Both the position numbers and the translations under genes were made by a program. The notes under the pieces were generated by a model. It was not told the origin of the DNA, did not search any database, and saw only the letters and a list, made by a program, of their open reading frames with translations. Below, piece by piece: positions 47,481-59,099 of a stretch of DNA of 64,000 bases (its first letter is position 1; each line of letters begins with the position of its first letter). The stretch comes from Sympetrum striolatum. Lineage: Eukaryota > Arthropoda > Insecta > Odonata > Libellulidae. Where the stretch lies: NCBI GenBank assembly GCA_947579665.1, contig OX388349.1, positions 26,320,459 to 26,384,458 of the forward strand, in the 5' to 3' direction.

Positions 47481-49987
47481 TTCTGAAAAACGAATAGGCC
47501 CTTAGGATAACTTTTAACTCCCACGCTAACTTTCCTACTATCACGAGAATACTCAATAAGAATATATTTTGAAGAGTAGAAGCGTGTGTTAGTGAAAACC
47601 ATTACATTACTCGGTAATATACTTGCAGTTGGCTTCGACTAAGCTCTATACAATGTTACTACTAATTTCCGCCTATGCTTGCATGTAAACTTAGATATTA
47701 AGCTATTTATCGCTAGAAGACAGACTGAAGTTCAGTTCAACATTAAGTATAATCCTTTTATTCCCTTATTGAAACTTACGTGAATCTTACGAGGTGAATG
47801 TAGTAGGAAATTTTAAGATAATGGTTGATTAATTAGAGAATATTCTTATGATTTCAAGCTTAATGACGATGCGCATGTTATAACCAAAATCATGAAGTAT
47901 AACTTTGCACAAAATAACAACTTTATAAACCTAATATCTTTCGGAAGCTCTTAATTTTTTTGGCGACTGATTTTCACTCCTTGAGGATGAATAATCCAGT
48001 GACAAAATCAGAGTCAAATATGGATGGATTACGATACACTATCATAGTACAGACTTCCAATCAGAGCCGACTCGTGATACGGGTGAGCCGGAATCTCGCC
48101 CAGGGCACCGAAATTTTTGTATTAAATTGACATCATGTATTTACGAAGCGCAGAAACCTCTGTGCTTTATAACTTTATGGAGAAAGAGTTAATTCGCACA
48201 TCTTACAATATTAGTTGACTGTTGATTGTGTAGGTTAATCTCAAATTGAGGTATTTCAAAATTTAATATCAATACAGAAATTTCAAGGTACCGCATAAAT
48301 TATGCATATTAGAAAGTTTGTCGTTGAAAGCTTTCCAGAGAATTTTTAAATGATATTTTTAAAATATTCGGGAGGAATATTTTCATCGATTTCCCAATCA
48401 CAACATATAATAGTTTTATTTTTATGGTTAAACAACTTTCTATTAATGCATCTATTTCCTTTTTAGCGATTCTGCCAAAGTTCGATGCTGGGCCAGGTGG
48501 TGAGATATACTTACACCAAATACAATTAACTCCGCCAATAATAGAACGCTTTACTATTTCAAATAAAAAATATTTACGCATAAACAGTGACTGGCTAAAA
48601 TGGGTTACGAGCTACTGTAAGTTACAATTTAAACAGCTGAAATTTACAAAAAAATATGCAGCCTTAACAACCATCATTTGCACTTTGGAAACCAGCTGAG
48701 TAGGTTTACAGTTAATACATACAAATGGCAGTGGCAAGCAATGTATTACAGCAATACTCTTATAACAAACTGTATACATGTTTGTTTGCATTTCTAGCAT
48801 AAATTCCATTAAAACTAGCTATAATCGGGTATTCATTATGGATAAGTTACCTCAAGATAATTCTTAGCCATAGATATACGTAGCATATATTCATATGAAA
48901 TATATGAATTCGTCAAGTGAAGAGATATAATTTATTATTATTATATCCTCTCATTTATACTGGATTGGAAGGAGAAACTCTTAGTAAAATAATTTCCTAT
49001 TATTAATCCTTCCCTCGGATAATTGCACTTAAGGTGAATTTCTTCTTGAGTGCATTGAACTTTTGATGAAATAGAGAATTTATCCCGTTTTTTGGCTCTT
49101 TGCCATGAAATCTCAAGAATAAAAATCTTCCATTGACTAAGATATCAATTTTGTTTCGATAAAATTCAATGGCTAATGGGAAAGATGGTGGTCTGGGACT
49201 TCACTCTTAACGAATTACATTCCATAATAAATGAAAATTTATTTTTTCGATACGCGCAGGATTTTTAGATTCCACGTTCTGGGGAAATATTCCACTCTAG
49301 ACAGGGATCGTAAATTCAAACGAATTAAACACAATTAGCTTTGCTAATGTAATCAATGTAGTCTTTTATGTCTTCAGACGTAAAAAAGCAAGTCTGAGAG
49401 GACAGCACTCTGGCGTCAGTCCTTTAAAAGGTAAAGGTTATCGACTGCCAATCAACGAATAACTGAATCCCTCTCAAATTGGGATGGGGAAAAAGCGTGC
49501 AAACGGCACGAAAAAGTATTTCCAAAGAGGCAAAGAGGGTGGAAAAAAAGGGAAGGGTGAGGACGTCCTTAAAAATTGAATGTTAAAGGAGAAGGACGAG
49601 GAGAAAGGATGAGTGGTGGAGACAAAATTCATTATTGTATCCGAGAAAAATTGGAAATGGGACATATTAACTAAACTAATTCGACATCAATGATTGGATC
49701 TTCGAATTTGGGCATGATGGGTGAGGTCATTAATTATCCCAACAAATATAAGTGAGAGAAGTGAATCACTATTACCAAAATTGCTAGGGAAGAATTTATG
49801 TTCTATTAAATAATTAAAACTTGCGAATCTCCTGAAAAATGATGAATCAATGAATTTAATTTGCACAAGGCAGTGAAAGTTAATCTTCATTAGAATAGAC
49901 TTTATTGAGGGAGAGATTAAGATTGATATTTTTGCATCTAACTTTTGTCATTTCATAAGATGGTTCGGATAGAGGAAATGGAATCTA
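47481..49987. other. Non-coding stretch
   Basis: AT-rich. Small ORFs near 48309-48809 and 49474-49890 lack recognisable domains. No repeats identified. Confidence 0.5.
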
Positions 49988-50849
49988 TAAAAATCTGATG
50001 TGGCCAGCACATGACTTTCTCCATATTTTAGATGTAAATATTTATCTACGACATTAATTTCGAACTCTAGATTCCATCTAAACTTTGAAGATGAGTGATT
50101 AATTTAGATATTATTATCTTTGACGTCACAAACATTATAAATAATGTTTTCCGGGACATGTTCGATGAAAAATGATGAAATTGGCCTTTCGCCCCAGCGC
50201 CCAGAGCGCCCACAACGTACATAATCAGCAACTTCCGGTTTATCAGTATTTCACAAATAACTCCTATACAATCAGTGATACAAAAATAAGTTTTTTACAA
50301 AAGTTATAGTAAATAATATTTTCTAAAACTTTTATAAATAATTGTATATACCTAAATATCATATTTATGGAGATATTTTGAAAACTGGAAATGAGCTTTG
50401 AAGAATGAAGCTCGACTTCCGGTTCTCCGATTTTCTCCAAAATCTAATCAACTCTAAATACACAAACCAAAATATTATACATGAGATTTGGTGTTGATCC
50501 GACAAATACTTTTTATGTTAGAGCGCCCACAAAGTACATAATCAGCTACTTCCGTTTGATCAGTATTTCACGAATAACTCCTAATCAACCGGTGATACAA
50601 AAATATGTTAAATACAAAAGTTATAGTAAAACACATTATCTAAAACTTTTATTTGGTACACAATATACCTATATATCATATTTATGGAGATATTTTGAAA
50701 ACCGGAAATGAGATTTGATGAATGAAGCTCGACTTCCGGTTTACCGATTTACTTGAAACACTAATCAACTCTGACAACACAAACTACAGTACTAAATATG
50801 AAGTTTGGTATTGATACGACTTATAGTTTTCACGTTAGAGCGCCCACTG

Positions 50850-50921
<72 letters not shown>

Positions 50922-51062
50922 AAACACACAGACATCATTCCGAAAATGGTCAAAACGTGTTCTAGGGACCCCAAAACATGTATTTCCGTTGAAATCTCGA
51001 AGTCGATTTTTTTCATGAAAACAATACTTTCTCTATACTTCGTATATGGAGAAAGTAAAAAT
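49988..51062 (-). mobile_element. HMT repeat copy C, full length
   Basis: Full-length copy of about 1,075 bases. The left end is TAAAAAT then CTGATGTGGCCAGCACATGA, with ATGTG/CACAT forming a small stem, and CTTTCTCCATAT. A unique ~200-bp segment follows, then two tandem units (50203-50518 and 50519-50836), a CA microsatellite (50851-50930), a conserved ~100-bp block, and a terminal hairpin (51024-51056: TACTTTCTC pairs with GAGAAAGTA, TATA with TATA). TAAAAAT lies outside the hairpin. The long ORFs on both strands are translations of the CA run, not genes. No transposase is encoded. Confidence 0.82.
50851..50930. repeat. (CA)n microsatellite inside HMT copy C
   Basis: About 80 bases, nearly pure CA, at the fixed position between tandem unit 2 and the hairpin block. 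Confidence 0.95.
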
Positions 51063-51426
51063 AGCACCGAAAGTTAATAATATATGAATTAACAATTTTA
51101 AGTAAACTGATTAGGAGGAATATCCAATTCAGGATAACACTCATAGGAAGGGAATCGTGAAAAAACACCAAAACATAATGATAGCAATATAATTAAGTTA
51201 AACGATGGTCTAGTTATAGTTTCCAAACTATAAAAATAACTAACAATAGAAAGAATTCAAAAATCTAGGTGTCCACGGTTTGGGAAAGATTTAGCACCAG
51301 TAGTCATTGAACATTGGAAATTCACATAAGTAATTATAAATCCAGGCAAATCTCCTTGATAATGATCATGAGTAGCATTCAGAAAACACTGAGATGAATA
51401 TCACTCACATATCAAATAATACTAAT

Positions 51427-52307
51427 TAAAAATCTGATGTGGCCAGAACATGACTTTCTCCATGTATATAAGATGTGAATATTTATCTACCGCAGTAATT
51501 TCGAACTCTATATTCCATCTAAACTTGGAATATGAGTGATTAATATTATATATTATCTTTGACGCCAAAAACATGATAAATAATGTTTTACGGGACATGA
51601 TCGATGAAAAACGATGAAATTGTTCTTTCGCCCATAGAGCCCAGAGCGCCCACAAAGTACATAATGAGCAACTTCCGGTTTATCAGTATTTCATGAATAA
51701 CTCCTACACAATCAGTGATACAAAAATATGTTTCATCCAAAAGTTATAGTAAATTACATTTTCTAAAACGTTTACAAATAATAATATATACCTAAATATC
51801 ATATTTATGGAGATATTTTGAAAACCGGAAATGAGCTTTGAAAAATGAAGCTCAACTTCCGGTAAATCGATTCACTCCAAAAACTAATCAACTCTAACGA
51901 CTATAATAAAAACACTATATATTAAATTTGGTGTTGATATAATGAATAGTTTTTAAGTTAGATAGCCCACAAAGTACATAACAGCTACTTCCGGTTTATC
52001 AGTATTTCACGAATTTCTCCTAATCGACCGGTGATATAATAATATGTTAAATACAAAAGTTATAGTAAATTTTATTATCTAAAACTTTTATAAGTAATAC
52101 AATGCACGTATATATCATATTTATGGAGATATTTTGAAAACCGGAAATGAGCTTTTATGAATGAAGCTCGACTTCCGGTTAACCGATTTACTCCAAAAAC
52201 TAATCAACTCTGACAGCACACACCACAGTACTATATACGAAGTTTGGTATTGATAAGACCAATAGTTTTCACGTTTGAGCGCCCACAAACACACACACAC
52301 ACATACA

Positions 52308-52350
<43 letters not shown>

Positions 52351-52485
52351 ACAGACATCATTCCGAAAATAGTCAAAATTTGTTTTAGGGACCCCAAAAC
52401 ATGTATTTCCGTTGAAATCTCGAAGTCGAATTTTTTCATGAAAACAATACTTTCTCTATACTTCGTATACGGAGAAAGTAAAAAT
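51427..52485 (-). mobile_element. HMT repeat copy D, full length
   Basis: About 1,059 bases with the same architecture and orientation as copy C, 364 bases from it. Terminal TAAAAAT occurs at 51427-51433 and 52479-52485, with ATGTGGCCAGAACATGA at the left. The two tandem units lie at about 51643-51958 and 51959-52275. A CA run lies at about 52289-52350, and the terminal hairpin is at 52447-52479. The CA run differs in length and interruptions from copy C. Confidence 0.82.
52289..52350. repeat. (CA)n microsatellite inside HMT copy D
   Basis: An interrupted CA run (ATACAGA and ATACACA interruptions) at the same relative place as in copies A-C. Confidence 0.95.
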
Positions 52486-53544
52486 AGAGGAAGAGAAGAT
52501 AGAACAAAATATAGACGGATGTAAACCGAAGTTTGGTAAGTTTTGATGATTTTTAAAAAATAGAGTAGTATAGTTTTTAATAGATAATGGTATTACTACC
52601 TTATTTTTTAACTGTCTTAATGTAGGATATGGCCGAATTTACTGTCTGCTACCATTTTCCTGGGTTGGGTACTGATATACTCTCTTCTATTTTCATCTAT
52701 CTAAGATATTCCTTCATGTCATTGATTCACATCTTCCAGGGTCTCCTCATCCATGCCTCAAATTATTAGATCTTTTCCAGTATCCCAGTTGGTCTGCCAT
52801 CCTCCTCCATATCTTTTACAAAGTTTTTTAGATGTTTACGTCGCATAATTACGTCTAGTAAGTCATGTAAGAGAAAATGATCTTATAATTTCATTAGTTC
52901 ACTCATAACCACAATATAAAAAATTAAACATGTCTGACTTAAGATGAGGTTATTAAATCCATCTAAGAAATAAATTGCAATATTGTGGGGAGAATTCGGC
53001 TGTACCCAGGAACAACCAGAAAGTCAGTGGTAGGCTTTTTATCAAAGATATGATGAAAATAGCTTAAAATAAAATTGAGATGAAGTCAATAGTCGTAAAA
53101 GAATAGCTCGAATGACAGCAAAAAAGTCCCGATGAACATTTTGTAAGATAATAAGCTCACTGGTAAACATTGGAAGAAAGGCCAAACTGCTTCTTCATGA
53201 TGAAGAGATTGAATTAGTGGAATTACTGTTGAACTTCCCTCTAAGTGTTCGTCATATCCAAATTTTAATACAAACTTATTTGAACAATAAAAAGTAAATG
53301 TCCAGTGATTTGGCAATAATTAAGCAAGAAATAGAATTGTTTGCATTCAGGGATTCATTAGTAGGAAAAAAAACACAGCCTCTAACGCTGAAGAGAATTT
53401 TAAAAGGGTTTGATTTGCAGCGAGTAGAAATTTTCGTTGTTTATGATTTTTGCGTAAAAAAAAATGTAAACTTTATTATGAGTCAACTTCTCTTAATCTC
53501 AGTACCTATTTAACAATAGATTAATTATAATGACAATTTAAACA
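52486..53544. other. Unidentified spacer between HMT copies D and E
   Basis: About 1.06 kb with no clear homology to the repeat family. Parts (52640-52830 and 53040-53400) have stretches that look faintly coding but contain no motif I can name. The plus-strand ORF at 53298-53513 has no domain. Confidence 0.35.
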
Positions 53545-54574
53545 TAAAAATATGATGTGGCCAACACATGACTTTCTCCGTATTTATTGAAAACATAAGC
53601 CTATGCCGGTAATATATAAATAAAACCAAAACAATGAGTGTTACAGGAAATGTTTCATACAAGCTTTGAAGTAAAAAACATAAGCTACAACTTTGGTACA
53701 TAGTTGTATGTACCTACATTGCATTTTGACAGAGATAAGTAAGAAAAACTTCAATTTCTGGATAAACAAATTCTTCCGGTTAACCATTATTGAAGAATAA
53801 CTCCTAAACAATCAGTGTTACGAAAAAATGTTTCCACAAAAGTTGTAGTTAAGTACATTATCAATAAGTTTTGTTTGTAATTGTGTATACCTAAATTGCA
53901 TTTTGACAGAGATATGTATGAAAAACTTCCATTTCTGGATTAACAACAACTTCCGGTTAACCATTATTGGGGAATGACTCCTAAACAATCAATGTTACGA
54001 AAAAATGTTTTTTACAAAAGTTGTAGTAAAATACATTATCTATAACTTTTGTGTGTAAATGTATATACCTATATTGCATTCTGACAGAGATATGTATGAA
54101 AAACTTCCATTTCTGGATTAACAACAACTTCCGGTTAACCATTATTGGGGAATAACTCCTAAAAAATCAGTGTTACGAAAAAATGTTTTATACAAAAGTT
54201 ATAGTAAAATACATAATCTACAACTTTTGTGTGTAAATGTATATACCTATATTGCATTCCTACAGAGATATTTAAGAAACAAAATTTTGTTCCGGATAAA
54301 CCGTAACTTCCGGTTAATCGATATTCTCCAAAAACTAATCAACTCTTGGCATTGTTAGGAAAATTCTAAATATGAATTTTGAAAATGATCGGATAATTAC
54401 TTCTTAAGATAGAGCGCCCACAAACTTTTTAACCACAGACAGACAGACAGACACACAGACAGACATGTTCGGGAAAATAGCTAAAACATGCTCTATGGGC
54501 CCCAAAACATCTATTTCCGTCGAAATCTGGAGGTTGAATTTTTTTGCGAATACAATACTTTAGAAAGTAAAAAT
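53545..54574 (-). mobile_element. HMT repeat copy E, diverged variant
   Basis: It has the same ends as copies C and D (TAAAAAT, ATGTGGCCAACACATGACTT at the left; AGAAAGTAAAAAT at the right) and the same orientation. The interior differs. Instead of two ~317-bp units it has a run of shorter repeats of about 165 bases (for example 53870-54045 and 54046-54215). Each contains CTTCCGGTTAACCATTATTG and ACAAAAGTTGTAG-type segments. A CAGA/GACA tetranucleotide run replaces the CA run (54434-54466). The terminal hairpin is eroded (ACTTT/AGAAAGT only). It is an older or separate subfamily. Confidence 0.72.
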
Positions 54575-56913
54575 GAATGTTTTATTATTAATCATATAAT
54601 TAATTTCACAGGCGAAATTTAGGTAACATATTTAGAGGCCGAAGTCACTCCATCGTTTGGGGCACCAATGGCCACTATTCTTTATTAAAAAAAAAAATTA
54701 ATACTATTTGCAAGAATAAGGATTACCTCCATTTGTCTAAAATTTTCTTTGCATACAGAATGGAAAAATATTAAAATAAAACTCTTAAAAACGGCCGAAG
54801 TCACCACATACTACGGATGACAAAGTCAAATAATTAGGAAAGTGATAGCCAATGTGTGAATGAAGTAGGGCGGCAATCAGCCAATATTGATTAGGCAGAG
54901 CCTTCCTCTTTTAATTAAAAGGAGGTTGTTCTCGATGCGACCCTTTGTGATAGGCCTCCGGTCAAGAGTGTCATGGAAAGAGAGTTAATTCTCTGGGGAA
55001 ATTGAATGCCGCCATTATTGGGACATGTAAAATGAGCAATAGTATACTATGGCAGGTGATGATCTTTCAGTGCCCTGGTAACCACTTGTTTGGATTGGAT
55101 GATGGTCATGTCGATGACCAGCTCTAATACATTTGTGACCGTTACAGTACAATACAACAGGCCACGTGTTGATTGCAATGGATTCTGAAAGTAATTCATT
55201 TATCTCTTCTATTCAAATTAATGCCCTACTAGTGGGTAGAGACCTGTATGTAACTTTATATTTTATTAATGATTTAATTTCATTATGGACAAAACTAAAT
55301 TTTGGTCTGGAAATATTCGGTATAGCGAAAAGTTTAAGTAATCTTTCAATCGTATTAATGAAGGTGAATTCTGGGAATTCATCGGTAAATAATTGAGTTA
55401 AAGCCTACGCAGAACGTCCTCCACGGCAACACTCATGCCATGTGCACCCTTGGTGGAGAAACGAAAAATAGAGATAAAAACAGTAAAGGGATGGTGCGAA
55501 AGTGTCACGCGTCAGAGAGAATCATCGAACGACGTTCAGAGTCTCCACTGCGGAGTCACAAACTTTGCGAAACCTGACGAATGAAAGCTACTGCAACCGC
55601 ATTTGGCATCTCACCTCAATAAATTTAAATTAATTTCCTTACCAGAATAAGATAAGTAGATCAGTAGGAATAAAAAGGTAAATTCATTACACACAAAGGG
55701 CGTGAAAAATTTTGTGGCAATAATGAAACGTTTGAAACAGGTTTTAGCCAACAAATATTTAGTTTGTTTTGCAGTGAAATTCGCAGATATGTAGTTTTTT
55801 GCAGTGAAATTCGCAGATGAATTTATGAATTTAACCAAAGCAGATCGGGGCTTAATTCATTTTTAGTCTCCAAGTGAGGCCAAGTGACCTCACTGAAGCA
55901 AACTTTTAAATATATGAATTACGAGAGCGCAAGAGGAATAATTTTCCACTAATTAGTTAGCAGAATGTTTGGAAGGGTGTCTGGGTAAAATTCTGCGCAG
56001 AATTTCCCAGTTCACTATAAAATTACTAAAGGGCTTCTTTTTTGAAAATAAAGATATCCATAATAATTTTGGAGCTCGGAATTCCTAGAATTGAAATATC
56101 CGTAAGGGAATATTTTTACGAGAAAATGTGGCTACTTTGAAATAAATTTGATTATGACGGTTTCAGAAATTAATCAAATTATCACTCGAAAGTTAGATAT
56201 TTCAAAGAAAAAGAGAAATATTTTTACTCTCTTCATATCGATAAAAAGGCTTTAGCAGAAGTATGGTGTTACTTGTGATGTAAAACATACGTTTTGTAAT
56301 TGCCCTCGGCAAATGTTTTGCAAAATCGAAAGATTTACTTACACAAATATATGGCCACCAGGGTATTGAGGCACCTCACTATCATCTTTTTCAATAATTA
56401 TCCATCCAAAGATATTTTGCAGATTTTTAATCTATCTCATTAACAATCGTTTTAATTCCTCATGAGCTGAATATTTCTCTGTATGTGTTAGTTGGAAGAA
56501 GAGACTTTTAAGTCTCAATCTCGCCCAAATAAAGACGATTTATTATTATTATTATTTCTCGGTGTCTACATCATCCTATAATGCACATCTATTCCTTCAA
56601 TCCTTGTCTTTTGAGAGTTATATCCACATAATGGGTCCTTTAAATTTTTATCTTATCATTGGTTTCCAGGGTCTTTCATTTTGCTTAAATGTAATGTTTC
56701 TTTTTTTTATAATTTCTTTGTTAATGTTATGACGAACAGGAGAGTAGGTGGGAGGGAGGCATGTATAGGCAAAACCTTGTCAATAGAGGTTCTATTGTAA
56801 AATAAAAGCTTATGGTTTTTCAGCAGAAACTATTTTAGAGTCCAGGAAATTAACTTCTAGAAACATTCAATCACTTTGATCTTCACTTGATGGAACTTCA
56901 TCTAAAACAAACG
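54575..56913. other. Non-coding stretch
   Basis: No supported gene. It holds two dispersed GGCCGAAGTCAC segments (54637 and 54793) and the 30-bp tandem repeat at 55771-55818. A less AT-rich patch at 55400-55600 has no ORF of note. Confidence 0.45.
55771..55818. repeat. 30-bp-period tandem duplication
   Basis: GCAGTGAAATTCGCAGAT occurs at 55771-55788 and again at 55801-55818, each preceded by a T-run. An exact two-copy repeat. Confidence 0.9.
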
Positions 56914-57220
56914 AAAAAAAATTAACCACACAACTGACTCCGGCGTTACAACATCATCTTTAGGTGTGAGAAAAGTTTGAAGCCCTCCTCTGTCGTTAAT
57001 GTGCATCTCTTCACCTCTCTACTCATTGACGCAGTCCTACCATTCACCATTAACAAACATACTGAGTAATTTTTCTACATCTCACATATACACCTTACTA
57101 TTACTCTTTCCCTTCCTTCCTGCTCCCCTTTTGCAATCCCTAACTATACATTCTGCTTTCCTATCTGCTAAGACCTGAAGATGACGTTGTAACGTATTAT
57201 CCGGTCGTGTAATTTTTATA
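56914..57220. mobile_element. MITE-like element with ~50-bp terminal inverted repeats
   Basis: The left end (56914-56968) contains CGTTACAACATCATCTTTAG. The right end (57171-57219) contains CTGAAGATGACGTTGTAACG, its imperfect reverse complement. Outer parts also match (AAAAATTA...CACAC-AC versus ...GTGTAATTTTT). The ~200 bases between are pyrimidine-rich and non-coding. Size and structure fit a non-autonomous foldback or MITE, or inverted long-terminal fragments of a Penelope-like element. Confidence 0.6.
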
Positions 57221-59099
57221 ATTTGTAGCTAATTTTTATCTTATACTTTTTCCCTCTAGAAAACTTGGCGACTAGGTTTTTGGATTCCTCTATGCGCCTA
57301 ATGTAGACAATATATCACATTTTATGTTAATAAATGAAAGATAAGAAGACTGTGTCTTCTGATTCTAATAGGATATACTTTTTTACTAGAATGAATTGTA
57401 GAATGAATGAATATTAAATTTTATTGATTAGATTATTGTAACAAATACCAAAATTCTCTGCAAAGAGTATTATTACTATTTGAGTTCATAAGTCACACTT
57501 TTTTAAGTATCTATTACTGAAAGGGTCTCCCGCATGATTTATTCTCATTGCACTGATATATTATGGTTAGTTTCTGACCCCCACTTACACATTCCTTCCA
57601 TAATGAGAAAGATGAAAATTAATTATTTTGATGGTTGAAGTTCAAAAATATAAACCAAAATTATACAAATAAAACAATTTGTAAGAATATGAAACTTGAT
57701 GTACTTTTGAAATTCATGAGGAAAAAAGCTGTGGAATCCTTTGTGCAAATCTTTTTGAGTAAAACGTAGGCCCTTAAAATTCCTCGCAATTATCCGGGTA
57801 GGGTGCCCTCGCCGTAACTTTTTCATTCACTTCTACAGGGCATAAGTCTTTCTATGTTGTTATGTAGAGATGCACGTTTGTGTGTATATATTTCAATATC
57901 TCCCTAAAATAAATCGTATCATTATTTGAAAAACCCAAGCTATATTTTAATCAAAATATGTGTTGACATTTAAAAAAGAAAAGTTTGAAGTTTTGAGGGA
58001 AAATGTCGATGATACCCACTTAAATCTCACAGCAAATAAAATGACATGTAACAGGAGATTTGGAATAAAAATGCGTGGGTAGTAAAGGTAAGGAAGAAAA
58101 TAAATTTCTAATCTCGCTTTAACATTATTAGGAGCTTGCTGTAGAGTGGAGGTATTCCTCGTGAGACAATGTTCTTTCGAGCGGTCCTCGTATGTGACCA
58201 GAATTTTGAATGCACCCACGAATAGCCTTTCGAGCGAATTCTTTTGGCGTTCATTAGGAAGCATTTGTTCCTTCTTTCCCATTCCTAACATTTGTCCCAC
58301 TTTCTACACCATTCATCATCTTATTACTACAAGTCACATTGGATTCCTTACTCCACTCTTCCTTTGAATCTTCACTCTAATCATTTCTCTCTCAAAAAAT
58401 AATTCTTTGAGATGCATAATTTTCTGCTCTGAAGACTCCCAGTGAATAACTCCTTTTTTGTATTCAAACCTTGTGATGAAAATGTAACCTCCAACCCTCT
58501 TTCCTTTCAAGTTCCAACCGACTTCCGCTGGAATCCTGTCTTTCAAAATTCAAAATCTTACTTACTACTCTCAGCAAATACTCACTTAAAAACTAACAGA
58601 CTTACACTTAAGTAGTTGAATGTAAATTTCGAATTTTGCTCCATAGTTCTTGCAATTTTCACTCTCACAAACAGGAATTAACTAAATTTGCTAGTTTTAA
58701 AGGCAAGGGCAATAATATTACGTAGTCGAAGGAAGATTCTCTACATTATTGAATTTGAATTTTATATTCCAATCAAGTATTCTCATACAATTTAAAAAAT
58801 TCATAATGTGGTAATTATATAGTTTAACAGTGAGATATTATTAATACCTTATAACAATACTGTTTTTCAATTTGATTCAAATTATGTTTAACGTTCTGGA
58901 TTTTTGATTCTGCTAACGCAAATGGAATTTACAATAATAAATCCACTAAAGTAGATTCTAATGTACATATCTTAATATTATAATAGTGCTGTGTTTGCCG
59001 AAAATTTCATTTTAGCAAACGAAGTAGATTCTGGTCGAATAAAATCCCCCATTCCGAACTACTCTTCAAAGTATCTAGAACTCGGAGTAAATTAACACA
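57221..59099. other. Non-coding stretch
   Basis: AT-rich with no recognisable gene. ORFs at 57947-58300 (minus, 117 codons) and 58146-58367 (plus) overlap and lack domains, so neither is supported. Confidence 0.45.

Noticed and set aside
51030..51050. Resemblance of the hairpin core TATACTTCGTATA to a loxP arm
   Set aside because: Only about 10 of 13 bases match, and the similarity is explained by an AT-rich hairpin around CTTCG. Nothing suggests a Cre-type site.
50792..51077. Long ORFs on both strands (about 90 codons) with runs of VCVCV or HTHTH
   Set aside because: They are translations of the CA/TG microsatellite inside HMT copy C. The same artefact appears at 8534-8743 and 52121-52342.
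57947..58300. 117-codon minus-strand ORF
   Set aside because: No domain, no splice or promoter context, and an overlapping ORF on the other strand. The composition looks like random AT-rich translation.
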